Shown here: in pieces, positions 17,593-25,945 of the stretch
Numbering within the stretch: the stretch's first letter is position 1
Layout of the letters: each line of letters opens with the position of its first letter
Assembly (NCBI RefSeq): GCF_002210285.1
Contig: NZ_MWQE01000003.1
Span: forward strand, 62,001 to 126,000
Direction of reading: 5' to 3'
Origin: Fibrobacter sp. UWR2
Lineage (GTDB): Bacteria; Fibrobacterota; Fibrobacteria; Fibrobacterales; Fibrobacteraceae
DNA: 64,000 nucleotides
Notes under the pieces: model-generated
The model's input: the letters and a program-made list of their open reading frames with translations, nothing else
What the model was told of the DNA's origin: nothing
Databases searched by the model: none
Made by a program: the position numbers and the translations under genes

Positions 17593-18030
17593 ATGAAAAA
17601 GCTTTTCGCTATTACGCTTGCTTTGATGGTCGCAGCCGCCTTTGCCGCTCCGAACAAGGTCAAATCCAAGCTGGGTGACATTGAACTTACCAAGGAAAAG
17701 GGTGGTGGAAACGTGGTCTGCACCGCCGGGTTCAATGACGAACTTACGATCGTTAAGGACGGTGATACCGATGTGCTGGTCAAGGGTAGCTGCGGCCAGG
17801 GCTGGGTGCCGAAATCCAAGGTCGAATACGTTGCCGCTCTCGCTGGTGACAAGTCCATGAAACTCGATGGCGTGGACGTGGTTGGCTGGCTCGATAACCC
17901 GAGCGCCGTGTTCGTGTTGGAAGACAACGATATGGACTTCGACGGTGTGAACATCGACCGTGACTTCAAGGAATACCTGCAGCACACGATGGACCGCGAA
18001 ACCATGGAAATGCACAACAACGAAAACTAG
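17593..18030 (+). CDS. Secreted small protein, possibly SH3-like
   Basis: The 145-residue product has a clear cleavable signal peptide (KKLFAITLALMVAAAFA, cut after about residue 19). The mature part includes VLVKGSCGQGWVPKSKVEYV, which resembles the GWV..V end of bacterial SH3-like domains, and a C-terminus rich in Asp, Glu and Met. I do not recognise a named family. ATG 17593 follows GAGGAAC. It is divergent from mltG and ends before a strong terminator, so it is a single-gene unit. Confidence 0.72.
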   Translation: MKKLFAITLALMVAAAFAAPNKVKSKLGDIELTKEKGGGNVVCTAGFNDELTIVKDGDTDVLVKGSCGQGWVPKSKVEYVAALAGDKSMKLDGVDVVGWLDNPSAVFVLEDNDMDFDGVNIDRDFKEYLQHTMDRETMEMHNNEN

Positions 18031-18054
18031 TTCGTGCTTCACAAAGAATTATGG

Positions 18055-18089
18055 GATGACGCTCTGTAAGGGGCGTTATCTTTTTTTTT
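18055..18089 (+). terminator. Rho-independent terminator
   Basis: Stem GATGACGCTC (18055-18064) pairs with GGGCGTTATC (18071-18080) using two G-U pairs, followed by nine T. It closes the gene at 17593-18030. Confidence 0.9.
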
Positions 18090-18115
18090 AATACTCAACT
18101 TGGGAGATGTTCTAT

Positions 18116-20647
18116 ATGGCGCATAAACTCGTATACTCGGCCTTGGCCATAGGGCTTGCAGCCTCAGTCGGCATTGCAAAAGAAGTCCTGCTCGGCGATT
18201 TCAATACGGTGTACACGTCGAGAATAGGGTTAGGCTATTACCTCCATGACTGGGATAAGGTGACGGGTACGGTTGGTAACGAAAACAGTAGCATCTACCT
18301 GCTCGAAGTGACGGATAGCATCGTCAAAGTAGACACTACGATTGTAGGTGACAGCATTGTCACGGTGGAAAGCACGGTTCCTGTTACCAGATATGTCTCT
18401 ATAGACTCCGCCAATGCTGAAGAAGGCGCAAATTACGGTATCGGCTTCTTTGGCCGCACGAACAATATCGGTATTACAGTACTCTACCCCGTAGGGGTCG
18501 TCGGTGCGTGTACGGAGTATACCTACGAATATAAGGGTGCCGCCCACCAGTTCGTGTTGATCTCCGACGGAGATGGCAACGACGACATGCACTATACCGA
18601 TAAGGATAAGTTGATTCCGGCAAGCGATACACTTACCGTGGCCCACGTGAAACCGGGCGATTTGAAGGACCGTTATGGCTGGGGCTCCAACCACCTGGAC
18701 GCAAGTACGGTTGTACGTGTCCGCTGGAATCTCGAGACCAAATTTCCGGGAGAATACCTCTACATCGACAACCTGAAGTGCATTAGGCCGGATGGATATG
18801 TCATTGCGTTCTATAGTGACGAACTGCTCGTGAAGACTCAGATTCTCCCCGAAGGGGAAATGCCTACGTATACCGGAAGAACCCCGGCAAGGGAACAAAG
18901 CGAGAACTTCGCCTACTACTTCAAGGGCTGGGATCGGACCTTTGCTGCAGCGACTGCAGATACATCATACCATGCCGTGTTCGACAGTTCCCTCATCTAC
19001 AAGATGGAGGAAGGCGAAACCGTCGTTATTGAAGATTTTGAAAATTGCAAGGATGGTGAGGAATGTGTCAACGAGTGGAACGGCAAGTTCTGGCTTGACG
19101 GCGATGCGGGTAATGGCGGCAAGTTCAATGTTGCGTATGGCGCCTTTGCGGACGATTCGTCTAATGCAGCGAAGTTGACGTACCTGCTGAATCAGGATTC
19201 GGCTGAAACTCCGTTTGCACGTGCCGTGATGAATGTGAACGACGTGAGTGCCCGTGACCTTTCGACTTGCGAAGTCATCAAGTACGATTACAAGGGCGCT
19301 GCGCACAATTTCAGGGTTCGCTCCAGCTATGATGTTGGCGGCAACTATCACATGAAGAGCGTGGCGGAAAGTGAAGTGTGGAAGACCGAACTGGTTCCTG
19401 TCGCAACGCAGTTGAAGCAGCAGAGCGGCTGGGGGAAGGCGGTGAACCTCATGGATGCGATGAAGCGTGTTGAGGCGTTTGACTGGGATATCCAGGACGA
19501 AAGCGGAAAGGAAGGCTCGCTCGAAATAGACAACGTCCGTTGCGTGAATCTCCCGGTCTACAACATCACCTTTGTCGACGGTGAAAACGTAATTGAAGAA
19601 CTGCTTGTTTCTGAAGGCGACATGCCGAAGTGCCATCTCTGCGATAGCTATGCGAAAAAGATAGAGCCTACTGTATCGCATCGCTATACCTTTACGGGTA
19701 TGTTTACTCCGGAGGTTGTCGCTGCGACAGAAGATGTGTCTTACCAGGTGGTGTGGGATAGCACGCTCCGCGCGTACACGGTGACCTTCCTTGACGGCTT
19801 TGATACCCTGGCTACGGCGGAATGGGAATATGGCTCGATGCCCAGTTACGAAGGTACACCGGCCAAGGCTGTCACGGCCCAGTATACCTACACCTTCAAG
19901 GCCTGGGACAATGAATTCGTCGAGGTGACGGGACCTGCAGCGTACACGGCTCTGTTCGATAGCACGTTGAACAAGTACATTGTGAAGTTTGTTGTTGCTG
20001 GCAAGGCTGACTCTGCAGAGTACGCCTACGGCACGAAGGCCGATAGCCTAAAGGTTCCCGAAACCACGAAGGCCGCTACCGACAAGTACACCTACACGTT
20101 CAAGGCCTGGGACAAGAAGTTGGCCGACGTGACGGGAGAGGCGACTTACACGGCCTTGTTCGACAGCACGGTAAACAAGTATCTTGTAAAGTTTGTGTCC
20201 GAAGGCAAGATGTTGGATTCTGCCTACTATGAGTATGGCACCAAGGCCAGCGACATCAAGGTCCCGAAAGCGAGCAAGAAGGATACCAAGGACTCTACGT
20301 TTACTTTCGAAGGCTGGAGCGCCAAGATTGCCGACGTGACGAAGGATGTGACCTATACGGCCAAGTTCAAGGCGAAGAAGAAAGAGTCGAAGTCCGAGGC
20401 GATTGCCGCTACGGCGCAGAATGGTTTCAAGTTCGGGTTTGCAGCCAACGAACTCACGGTTGTGCAGCCGGGCTTCTCGATGGTTCGTGTGCAGGTGTTT
20501 GACATGGTTGGCCACCTGGTGGAAACCTTCGACGAACAGTTCGATGGCTCCAGGATCTTCAGTCTCGCTCACCTGACGCAGGGCGCCTACATGGTGCGGG
20601 TCGTAAGTCGTAGCCAGATGCGCACGGCGAGGATTACCGTGAAATAA
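18116..20647 (+). CDS. Large secreted protein with InlB-type repeats and T9SS-like sorting domain
   Basis: The 843-residue protein has a signal peptide (ending about IGLAASVGIAKE), two carbohydrate-binding-like halves (around DLKDRYGWGSN and QLKQQSGWGKAV, which repeat each other) and at least five InlB/Listeria-Bacteroides repeats of the type YTFKAWD...YTALFDSTLNKY (from about residue 470 to 760). The C-terminus (VRVQVFDMVGHLVETFDEQF ... GAYMVRVVS) matches type IX secretion sorting domains. Such proteins are exported to the surface in Fibrobacter and may bind plant polysaccharide or other cells. ATG 18116 is chosen over 18107 because GGGAG (18102-18106) lies 9 nt from it. Confidence 0.85.
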   Translation: MAHKLVYSALAIGLAASVGIAKEVLLGDFNTVYTSRIGLGYYLHDWDKVTGTVGNENSSIYLLEVTDSIVKVDTTIVGDSIVTVESTVPVTRYVSIDSANAEEGANYGIGFFGRTNNIGITVLYPVGVVGACTEYTYEYKGAAHQFVLISDGDGNDDMHYTDKDKLIPASDTLTVAHVKPGDLKDRYGWGSNHLDASTVVRVRWNLETKFPGEYLYIDNLKCIRPDGYVIAFYSDELLVKTQILPEGEMPTYTGRTPAREQSENFAYYFKGWDRTFAAATADTSYHAVFDSSLIYKMEEGETVVIEDFENCKDGEECVNEWNGKFWLDGDAGNGGKFNVAYGAFADDSSNAAKLTYLLNQDSAETPFARAVMNVNDVSARDLSTCEVIKYDYKGAAHNFRVRSSYDVGGNYHMKSVAESEVWKTELVPVATQLKQQSGWGKAVNLMDAMKRVEAFDWDIQDESGKEGSLEIDNVRCVNLPVYNITFVDGENVIEELLVSEGDMPKCHLCDSYAKKIEPTVSHRYTFTGMFTPEVVAATEDVSYQVVWDSTLRAYTVTFLDGFDTLATAEWEYGSMPSYEGTPAKAVTAQYTYTFKAWDNEFVEVTGPAAYTALFDSTLNKYIVKFVVAGKADSAEYAYGTKADSLKVPETTKAATDKYTYTFKAWDKKLADVTGEATYTALFDSTVNKYLVKFVSEGKMLDSAYYEYGTKASDIKVPKASKKDTKDSTFTFEGWSAKIADVTKDVTYTAKFKAKKKESKSEAIAATAQNGFKFGFAANELTVVQPGFSMVRVQVFDMVGHLVETFDEQFDGSRIFSLAHLTQGAYMVRVVSRSQMRTARITVK

Positions 20648-20667
20648 AAGAGTGGTGTCTCCGGAAA

Positions 20668-20703
20668 TTTCCCCGTCGCGGTATGGCCCGGCGGGGATTT
20701 TTC
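20668..20703 (+). terminator. Rho-independent terminator
   Basis: CCCCGTCG (20671-20678) pairs with CGGCGGGG (20689-20696) with one G-U pair; flanking A/T bases extend the stem and a run of T follows. Confidence 0.85.
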
Positions 20704-20765
20704 AGGCCCCTTCTATAAAAATGCGTAAATTTGCATATTTGCATAATTTGGTGATAGATTTTTTC

Positions 20766-20777
20766 TATATTTTGCGC
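20766..20777 (+). promoter_or_regulatory. -10 box of azlC, probably leaderless
   Basis: TATATTTT (20766-20773) stands 4 nt before the ATG at 20778; no ribosome site is present. I see no good -35 box at the 17-bp position. Confidence 0.55.
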
Positions 20778-21482
20778 ATGACTTTTTCAGATGGTGTAAA
20801 AGGCGGACTGCCGATAGGGCTCGGGTACTTCGCGGTCTCGTTCTCGTTCGGCATTGCGGGCTCGAAACTTTTGAGCTGGCCGCTGGTCACGTTCATCTCG
20901 ATGACGAACCTCACTTCGGCAGGGCAGTTCGCGGGCCTCCAGATTATGGCGGATGCCGCAGGTACCTTTATCGAGATGGCCATCGCGACTTTCTTTATCA
21001 ACCTGCGTTATAGCCTGATGGCGATTTCCTTGTCGCAGAAGGTGGCGCCCAGTTTCGGTACGGGCAAGCGCCTGCTTCTCGCTACGGGCATCACCGACGA
21101 AATCTATGCGCTTGCGGTAAGCCAGACGGAGCCTGTCACGGCGCGCTATTTTGCGGGCCTCATGGTGCTCCCTTACATCGGGTGGTCCTCGGGTACGCTC
21201 TGCGGCGCCATCTGCGGCGAAATCCTCCCGTCCATCGTGACGAACGCCCTCGGGGTGGCGCTGTACGGCATGTTTGTCGCCATCGTCGTTCCGCAGATGA
21301 AGGCGCACCGCCCCACGCTTATCGCCGTATTGATTGCTATCGCCTGCAGTTTCGCGTTCAAGTACGTACCCGCGCTCAGCGGTGTCACCGTCGGGTTTGC
21401 GATTATCATCTGTGCGCTTGTCGCATCGCTCATCGGTGCGGCATTCTTCCCGGTGAAGGATGATGAGGAGGAATCGGCATGA
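20778..21482 (+). CDS. azlC: AzlC-family amino-acid exporter subunit
   Basis: This 234-residue membrane protein matches AzlC, the large subunit of two-component branched-chain amino-acid exporters. Visible signatures are GLPIGLGYFAVSFSFGI, AGQFAGLQIM, NLRYSLMAISLSQKV and ATGITDEIYALAV, with about seven hydrophobic helices. ATG 20778 is preferred over the longer open frame because a TATATTTT box ends 4 nt upstream and the family starts here. The stop overlaps the azlD start (ATGA), so the two subunits are translationally coupled. Confidence 0.92.
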   Translation: MTFSDGVKGGLPIGLGYFAVSFSFGIAGSKLLSWPLVTFISMTNLTSAGQFAGLQIMADAAGTFIEMAIATFFINLRYSLMAISLSQKVAPSFGTGKRLLLATGITDEIYALAVSQTEPVTARYFAGLMVLPYIGWSSGTLCGAICGEILPSIVTNALGVALYGMFVAIVVPQMKAHRPTLIAVLIAIACSFAFKYVPALSGVTVGFAIIICALVASLIGAAFFPVKDDEEESA

Positions 21483-21799
21483 TTACGGTTCATGATTATT
21501 GCCTCTTCCTTCTCGTGATGGCGGGTGTCACCTACCTGCTGCGCGCGGTGCCGTTTGTCCTTTTGAAGGGCAAGATCAAGAGCCGCTTCTGGCGTTCGTT
21601 CCTCGCGTATGTGCCCTATACGGTTCTTGCCGCGATGACGGTGCCGGCCATCTTCTATTCCACGAATAGCATGCTTTCGGGTGCGTGCGCACTCATCGCT
21701 GCGGTTATCGCGTCGCTCCTCGGGCGTGGCCTCGTGGGTGTTGCCGTAGTTGCCTGCATTACGGTGCTGGGCGTCGATGGCATCATGCTGTTGCTGTAA
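21479..21799 (+). CDS. azlD: AzlD-family amino-acid exporter subunit
   Basis: The 106-residue protein is the usual small partner of AzlC, with about four hydrophobic helices and the family motif TYLLRAVPFVLLKGK followed by FLAYVPYTVLAAMTVPAIFY. Together with AzlC it should export branched-chain amino acids or related compounds across the inner membrane. The start overlaps the azlC stop by 4 nt. A convergent tRNA-Arg unit follows after about 45 nt. Confidence 0.92.
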   Translation: MITVHDYCLFLLVMAGVTYLLRAVPFVLLKGKIKSRFWRSFLAYVPYTVLAAMTVPAIFYSTNSMLSGACALIAAVIASLLGRGLVGVAVVACITVLGVDGIMLLL

Positions 21800-21841
21800 A
21801 CCATAAACGGCTCGCGATAAACGATAAACAGCGCACAAGAA

Positions 21842-21863
21842 AAGCGCTCCGTGCGGAGCGCTC
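21842..21863 (-). terminator. Terminator of tRNA-Arg
   Basis: On the minus strand AGCGCTCC, loop GCAC and GGAGCGCT (21863-21844) are followed by TTTTC. It ends the tRNA-Arg transcript and may also work for azlD from the other side. Confidence 0.85.
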
Positions 21864-21867
21864 TAAT

Positions 21868-21939
21868 ACCCATGTCCGGAATCGAACCGGAATAACCTCC
21901 TTCGGAGGGAGGGACACTATCCATTGTGATACACGGGCC
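21868..21939 (-). tRNA. tRNA-Arg (CCG)
   Basis: The minus strand folds as a cloverleaf: acceptor GCCCGTG with CATGGGT, D-arm with AATGGAT, anticodon stem CCTCC/GGAGG enclosing CTCCGAA (anticodon CCG, reading CGG), T-arm TCCGG-TTCGATT-CCGGA and discriminator A. CCA is not encoded. The acceptor begins with a G-U pair, which is a little unusual. Confidence 0.92.
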
Positions 21940-21988
21940 CGGCCAATGCAATCCCGCAGTGCGCGGAATCCATCCGGTTTTGTGCCTG

Positions 21989-21996
21989 CAAATATA
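21989..21996 (-). promoter_or_regulatory. -10 box of tRNA-Arg (TATATTTG)
   Basis: TATATTTG on the minus strand lies about 50 nt upstream of the tRNA 5' end and matches the TAnnTTTG form seen at rpsU and tRNA-Phe. The -35 region is not a good match. Confidence 0.45.
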
Positions 21997-22009
21997 GTAA
22001 AACCGCATC

Positions 22010-22035
22010 GTCATGGCGAACTTGATTCGCCATCT
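22010..22035. repeat. Intergenic hairpin GTCATGGCGAA
   Basis: ATGGCGAA and TTCGCCAT form an 8-bp stem with loop CTTGA between tRNA-Arg and the rimO 3' end. It could act as a weak terminator for rimO and resembles the GTCATCCCCG hairpins near 58.4 and 62.9 kb. Confidence 0.5.
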
Positions 22036-22061
22036 CACTGCATTGGAGTATCGTCCAGTGA

Positions 22062-23375
22062 CTAGTCGACTATCTTGACTATCAGTTCGTGCGGTTCGGC
22101 GTCCACCACCAGCGCATCGTAGAATTCACCCACGTCGGCGTCGCCTTCCAGCACCTTCACGATGTCGTCGTTCTCCATCGAGTTGCCTTCGGTGCGCCCG
22201 TAGAAGTGGTATTCGCTTTCTTCGGCGATCTGGTCGATGATAACGCGGACCTTTTTCCCGATCATCGCTTCGGCGCGTTCCGCGTCGAGTTCTTCCTGCA
22301 GGCCTGTCACCGCGTCAAGCCTTGCGCGTGCTTCGCTCTCGTCAACGGCTGGCAGGTTCATCTCCATCACGGGCGTGCCCTCTTCGGGGCTGAACACGAA
22401 TCCGCCCAGGTGGTCGAACTGGATGTCTTCTAAAAGTTCCATCAGTTCTTCGAAATCTTCGTGCGTCTCGCCGGGGAACCCGACAAGCACGGTCGTGCGC
22501 AGTGTAACTCCTGGAATGCGTTCGCGAATCTTGTGCAGGATGTCGACAAGTTCTTTTTTGCGGTAGTTGCGCTTCATGTTCTTGAGCACGTTGTCGCTTG
22601 CGTGCTGGATAGGCATGTCCACGTACTTCACGAGGCGCGGTTCACTTGCCATCAGGTCTAAAAGTTCGTCGTCCACGAACATCGGGTACCAGTAGAGCGT
22701 GCGTATCCACGGGATGTTCGTGTTGTCGAGAATCGCCTTCAGAAGTTGTGCAAGCGTGCCGCCCTTCTTGCCCTTCTCGCGCCCGAAGTAGGTCGTGTCC
22801 TGCGCGATGAGGGTAATTTCCTTCACGCCCTGCGCCTCGAGGCCCTTGGCCTCCTCGACGATTTCGTCGATGCTGCGCGACACCTGCTTGCCACGGATGA
22901 GTGGAATCGCGCAGTAGGCGCAGCGCCGGTTGCATCCTTCCGCAATCTTCAGGTAGGCGTGATGCTTGAACCCGCCGAGGTTCATGCGCGGGAGGTTCTC
23001 CGCATCGCAGGTCTGCGGTGCGACGATTCCCATCTTCTTCAGAAGTTCGCCCGGCTTGTACGTGCCTACCCAGTAGTCCACCTCGGGCAGTTCCTTGATA
23101 AGCTCGTCACCATAGCGGCCCGAGAGGCAACCGGAGACGATCAGTTTCTGCTTGGGCTTCTTGCCGTTAATTTGTGCGAGAATCGCGTTGATGGATTCTT
23201 CCTTCGCGGCCTCGATGAACCCGCAGGTGTTCACCAGGATGTAGTCCGCCTTGGCAGCGCTGTCGCAAGTCGCAAAGCCTGCGTGCAGCATTTCGCCGAC
23301 GAGGTTCTCCGCGTCGACCTGGTTCTTGGCGCATCCTAAGTGGACAACAAAAACTTTGGGCTTTTTTGTGGGCAT
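22062..23375 (-). CDS. rimO: Ribosomal protein uS12 methylthiotransferase RimO
   Basis: This 437-residue radical SAM enzyme adds a methylthio group to the conserved aspartate of ribosomal protein uS12. It shows the three methylthiotransferase parts: UPF0004 N-terminal domain (HLGCAKNQVDAENLVGEM, NTCGFIEAAKEESINAI), radical SAM core with CNRRCAYC (CxxxCxxC) and a C-terminal TRAM domain ending DALVVDAEPHELIVKIVD. The AKNQVD and GFIEAA signatures separate RimO from MiaB. The start is 4 nt from a TAAATTTG box with no ribosome site, so translation is probably leaderless. Confidence 0.95.
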   Translation of the reverse strand: MPTKKPKVFVVHLGCAKNQVDAENLVGEMLHAGFATCDSAAKADYILVNTCGFIEAAKEESINAILAQINGKKPKQKLIVSGCLSGRYGDELIKELPEVDYWVGTYKPGELLKKMGIVAPQTCDAENLPRMNLGGFKHHAYLKIAEGCNRRCAYCAIPLIRGKQVSRSIDEIVEEAKGLEAQGVKEITLIAQDTTYFGREKGKKGGTLAQLLKAILDNTNIPWIRTLYWYPMFVDDELLDLMASEPRLVKYVDMPIQHASDNVLKNMKRNYRKKELVDILHKIRERIPGVTLRTTVLVGFPGETHEDFEELMELLEDIQFDHLGGFVFSPEEGTPVMEMNLPAVDESEARARLDAVTGLQEELDAERAEAMIGKKVRVIIDQIAEESEYHFYGRTEGNSMENDDIVKVLEGDADVGEFYDALVVDAEPHELIVKIVD

Positions 23376-23379
23376 AATC

Positions 23380-23387
23380 CAAATTTA
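23380..23387 (-). promoter_or_regulatory. -10 box of rimO (TAAATTTG), leaderless start
   Basis: TAAATTTG on the minus strand is followed by GATT and then the rimO ATG (23375). It matches the Bacteroidota-type TAnnTTTG box. Confidence 0.6.
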
Positions 23388-23449
23388 GAAAAACATCTAT
23401 TTCGAAAAAAGGCTATTTTTTCAAAATCAAATTCTAAGGAGAAAGAATT

Positions 23450-23884
23450 ATGAAAAGTAAAAGTGCTTTGGCGCTGTTGGCTATGACTTTCGGCCTGGTT
23501 GCCTGTGAAACTACGGAATCAACCGGAGACTTTTCGTGCGATGTGACGCGTTCTGGCTCGACGGTGATTCTGGACGAACGTCTTTCTGGCTCTGCGAGCT
23601 ATATCTCGAAGGTTACGGCGCAGGTTGATGACTATGGCTACGACTACGTGAGCGTTGAGACGGAATTGTGGTATGCCAATAGCGCTTATGCGAGTGAGGA
23701 ATGCAGCGAACAGAAAGATAATGCACGGGGTTGGAAAGATGGTTCCGTGGACGTCACTTGCTCCGGGAACTATATCAATATCTATGAATACGACGAAGGT
23801 TCTTTGGATGATTATGAACGCGATTTTAATAGACAGTGTGAAGAAGCCTACCGCAGGTACGAAAGCGGTGATCTGCAACTCTAG
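23450..23884 (+). CDS. Small lipoprotein of unknown function
   Basis: The 144-residue product has a lipoprotein signal (KSALALLAMTFGLVAC, Cys20) and a mature domain with several Cys (FSCDVTRSG, ASEECSEQKD, DVTCSGNY, RQCEEAYRR) that probably form disulphides in the periplasm. Strand-like segments such as SYISKVTAQVDDYGYDYVSV suggest a beta-rich fold. I do not recognise the family. AAGGAGA is 8 nt before ATG 23450. The gene ends before a terminator shared with the SPOR lipoprotein on the other strand. Confidence 0.78.
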   Translation: MKSKSALALLAMTFGLVACETTESTGDFSCDVTRSGSTVILDERLSGSASYISKVTAQVDDYGYDYVSVETELWYANSAYASEECSEQKDNARGWKDGSVDVTCSGNYINIYEYDEGSLDDYERDFNRQCEEAYRRYESGDLQL

Positions 23885-23904
23885 TTTCTGTCTTTAGTCA
23901 AAAA

Positions 23905-23931
23905 AAGAACTCCGCCACTGGCGGAGTTCTT
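23905..23931. terminator. Bidirectional terminator
   Basis: A 12-bp perfect stem AAGAACTCCGCC/GGCGGAGTTCTT with loop ACT has T-rich sequence on the plus side and a poly-A (T on minus) run on the other. It serves both convergent genes. Confidence 0.92.
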
Positions 23932-23949
23932 TCGTTATACTGTAATAGC

Positions 23950-24783
23950 CTATTCCCAGTCGTCCACGAAGTCTTCTGCAGGCGGGGCCGGAGGTGCGGC
24001 AGGAGCCGGAGCAGGTGCGGGCGCGGGTGCCGGAGCAGGTTCGGGCTCTGGTGCCGGAGCGGGAGCCGGAGCAGGTTCGGGTTCAGGTGCCGGTGCTGGT
24101 GCTGGAGCCGGAGCCGGAGCGGGTTCCGGTTCAGGGGCAGGGGCGGGAGCGGGTGCTGGCTCGGGTTCCGGTTCGGGAGCCGGGGCCGGTTCGGGCTGAT
24201 TGTCCTGCGGAGGAGCATAGTACGAACTGGATTCGCCACCTTCACCGGCGGGGTTACCCACTTCGTCATTCTTGCTGTTGTCCACCCACCACTGGAAATT
24301 GAGTGCCGAGAGGACCTGCTTTCCGTATTCCTGGGCTACGGCGTAGGTCGGGAAGAATCCGACGCGCACGCGGTAGTAGGTGCCTTCGAGTTCGCCCGGG
24401 TTCTCGACCTCGGCGACGTAGGCCTTGATGTTCTGTTCGGCAAGTTTCTTCACGATGGCGTCAGCACCCTTCTTCGAGGGCTGGATGCTCACCTGGATTA
24501 CGAAGGCGCCTTCGCTTTGCTGCTGGATGCTGCCGGTTGCCGCGGGGGCGCTTTCGGCCTTGGCGGGTTCGGCCTTTTCTTCTTGCTTGGTGTCCTGGGA
24601 AAGCGACTGGATGGGTACCAGCTCGGGCTCTTCGGACGCAGGGGCCTGCTCAGCCTTCTTTTCGACGGGGGCCGTCGTGTTGTTTTGCATTTCGGGAACG
24701 ATTTCTTCCTTTTCACCGCAGCTGCAGAGGAGCGTTCCTGCAAGAGATGCGACGCAAAGGGTGAGCGACCATGTCTTTTTCAT
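23950..24783 (-). CDS. SPOR-domain lipoprotein with Pro-Glu-Ala repeat tail
   Basis: The 277-residue lipoprotein has lipobox LCSC (Cys22), a charged linker, a SPOR domain at about residues 92-170 (AFVIQVSIQPSKKGADAIVK ... YYRVRVGFFPTYAVAQEYGK) and a long tail of PEP/APAP repeats (about 195-265) ending DFVDDWE. SPOR domains bind denuded peptidoglycan at division sites; the rigid Pro-rich tail may span the periplasm or contact a partner. Order is unusual, since SPOR domains more often lie at the C-terminus. The repeats are coding, not a CRISPR-like array. Confidence 0.85.
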   Translation of the reverse strand: MKKTWSLTLCVASLAGTLLCSCGEKEEIVPEMQNNTTAPVEKKAEQAPASEEPELVPIQSLSQDTKQEEKAEPAKAESAPAATGSIQQQSEGAFVIQVSIQPSKKGADAIVKKLAEQNIKAYVAEVENPGELEGTYYRVRVGFFPTYAVAQEYGKQVLSALNFQWWVDNSKNDEVGNPAGEGGESSSYYAPPQDNQPEPAPAPEPEPEPAPAPAPAPEPEPAPAPAPAPAPAPEPEPAPAPAPAPEPEPAPAPAPAPAPAPAAPPAPPAEDFVDDWE

Positions 24784-24927
24784 TCAAATCTCCGGAAAAA
24801 TGAACGTTTTTTGCCGAAAAAAGGTGGTTTTTACATGTAAAAATATATATAAGTATTTGAAGTTAAGCAAGTTATAATAAAAAAAATGTCGTGAAAATGG
24901 CCGGTTTTGCGTCGTTCTGCCTGCCCC

Positions 24928-24956
24928 TTGACGAAAACTATTCAAATAAATATATT
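24928..24956 (+). promoter_or_regulatory. rpsU promoter TTGACG-N17-TATATT
   Basis: TTGACG (24928-24933) and TATATT (24951-24956), with TG following to give TATATTTG, are 17 bp apart. The start codon of rpsU lies 44 nt downstream. Confidence 0.8.
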
Positions 24957-25000
24957 TGGCTATCCAAAAAACGAATTTCTAATTTAACCAAAGGATAATC

Positions 25001-25210
25001 GTGATCGGCGTTATTGTTAAGTCCAACGAACCTTTCGAACGCGCTCTCAAGCGTTTCACCAAGTCTTGCGAAAAGAACGGCATCATTTCCGATGTCAAGA
25101 AGCGCCAGCGCTTTGAAAAGCCTTCCGAAGAAAAGAAGCGCATCGAGACTGCTGCCCGTCGCAAGCGTCTTAAGGAAATCGCTGACCAGAACCGCAAGCG
25201 CCTCTACTAA
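25001..25210 (+). CDS. rpsU: Ribosomal protein bS21
   Basis: The 69-residue basic protein is a clear bS21: GVIVKSNEPFERALKRFTKS at the N-terminus, KKRQRFEKPSEEKKR in the middle and a basic helix ending RKRLY. It binds the 30S platform near the 3' end of 16S rRNA and assists initiation. The start is GTG at 25001, with AAGGA 6-7 nt upstream. A strong promoter precedes it, and a YqeY-type gene follows, a pairing common in bacteria (often with dnaG and rpoD further on, which are absent here). Confidence 0.97.
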   Translation: MIGVIVKSNEPFERALKRFTKSCEKNGIISDVKKRQRFEKPSEEKKRIETAARRKRLKEIADQNRKRLY

Positions 25211-25217
25211 TACCGCT

Positions 25218-25231
25218 CCCGGCTAGCCGGG
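25218..25231. repeat. 14-bp perfect palindrome between rpsU and the YqeY-like gene
   Basis: CCCGGCTAGCCGGG is a perfect palindrome, flanked by AATAC and GTATT arms at 25209 and 25234. No T run follows, so it is more likely an RNA stem for processing or attenuation than a terminator. Confidence 0.5.
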
Positions 25232-25358
25232 CAGTATTGGTCGTCGTTCGTTTACGATAAGCGTCAACTGAATCCGTGAGTCGTCGGTCCATGGCCGGTG
25301 GCTCATTGCGTGTTTCTAGAGGTTTTCAACCGCGGACTGTTCCGCAAAGGGTAAAAAA

Positions 25359-25829
25359 ATGAGCTGTGCACTCCTTACAAAGATCCTTGATGACATCAAG
25401 ACAGCCATGAAGGCACACGATGCCGAAACGCTCGGCACCCTCCGTACCCTCCATTCCGACATCAAGAACGAGGCCATGAAGCAGGGGGCCACCCCCGCGC
25501 AGATTACCGAGAGCATCACTGACGAAATGTGCGTCGACGTGCTTGCCCGCAGCGTGAAGCAGAAGCAGGAAGCCATCGAAATCCTCAAGAAGGGCGGTTT
25601 CATGGACAAGATTCCTGCCGAGGAATCCTGCATCGCGCTCTACCGCAAGTACATGCCGGCCGAAATGACCGAAGACGAAGTCAAGGCCCTCATCGCTGAA
25701 ATCAAGGCCGCGACCGGCGCTGCAAGCCCGAAGGACATGGGCAAGATCATGAAGGAACTCTCCCCGAAGGTCAAGGGCCGTTTCGACGCCAAGCGCGCTT
25801 CCGCCCTCGTGCAGGAAGCGTTGAAGTAA
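25359..25829 (+). CDS. GatB/YqeY domain protein
   Basis: This 156-residue cytosolic protein matches the YqeY family, whose C-terminal half is shared with the tail of GatB and may bind tRNA. Typical segments are LLTKILDDIKTAMKAHDAET, LGTLRTLHSDIKNEAMKQ, YRKYMPAEMTEDEVKALIAE and MGKIMKELSPKVKGRFDAKR. The exact role is not known. It follows rpsU by about 150 nt with a palindrome between, probably within one transcript, and ends at a strong terminator. The ribosome site is poor (AAAGGGTAAAAAAATG). Confidence 0.93.
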   Translation: MSCALLTKILDDIKTAMKAHDAETLGTLRTLHSDIKNEAMKQGATPAQITESITDEMCVDVLARSVKQKQEAIEILKKGGFMDKIPAEESCIALYRKYMPAEMTEDEVKALIAEIKAATGAASPKDMGKIMKELSPKVKGRFDAKRASALVQEALK

Positions 25830-25854
25830 TTGTTCGACTTTATCGTGAATCTCT

Positions 25855-25884
25855 CCCCGCACCAAGTGCGGGGTTTCTTTTTTT
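25855..25884 (+). terminator. Rho-independent terminator
   Basis: CCCCGCAC/GTGCGGGG stem (25855-25862 and 25866-25873), loop CAA, then TTTCTTTTTTT. Confidence 0.95.
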
Positions 25885-25945
25885 CAAATAGTCTGTAGTT
25901 GTAGGAATCAAATTATATATTTAAAAAATTTTTAGAAGAATTTAT

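Noticed and set aside
21685-22065. Open frame across tRNA-Arg and its flanks
   Set aside because: It reads through the tRNA and terminator; no ribosome site and no protein family.
24000-24200. Short regular repeats that could look like a CRISPR-type or minisatellite array
   Set aside because: They encode the Pro-Glu-Ala tail of the SPOR lipoprotein in frame, with no spacers.
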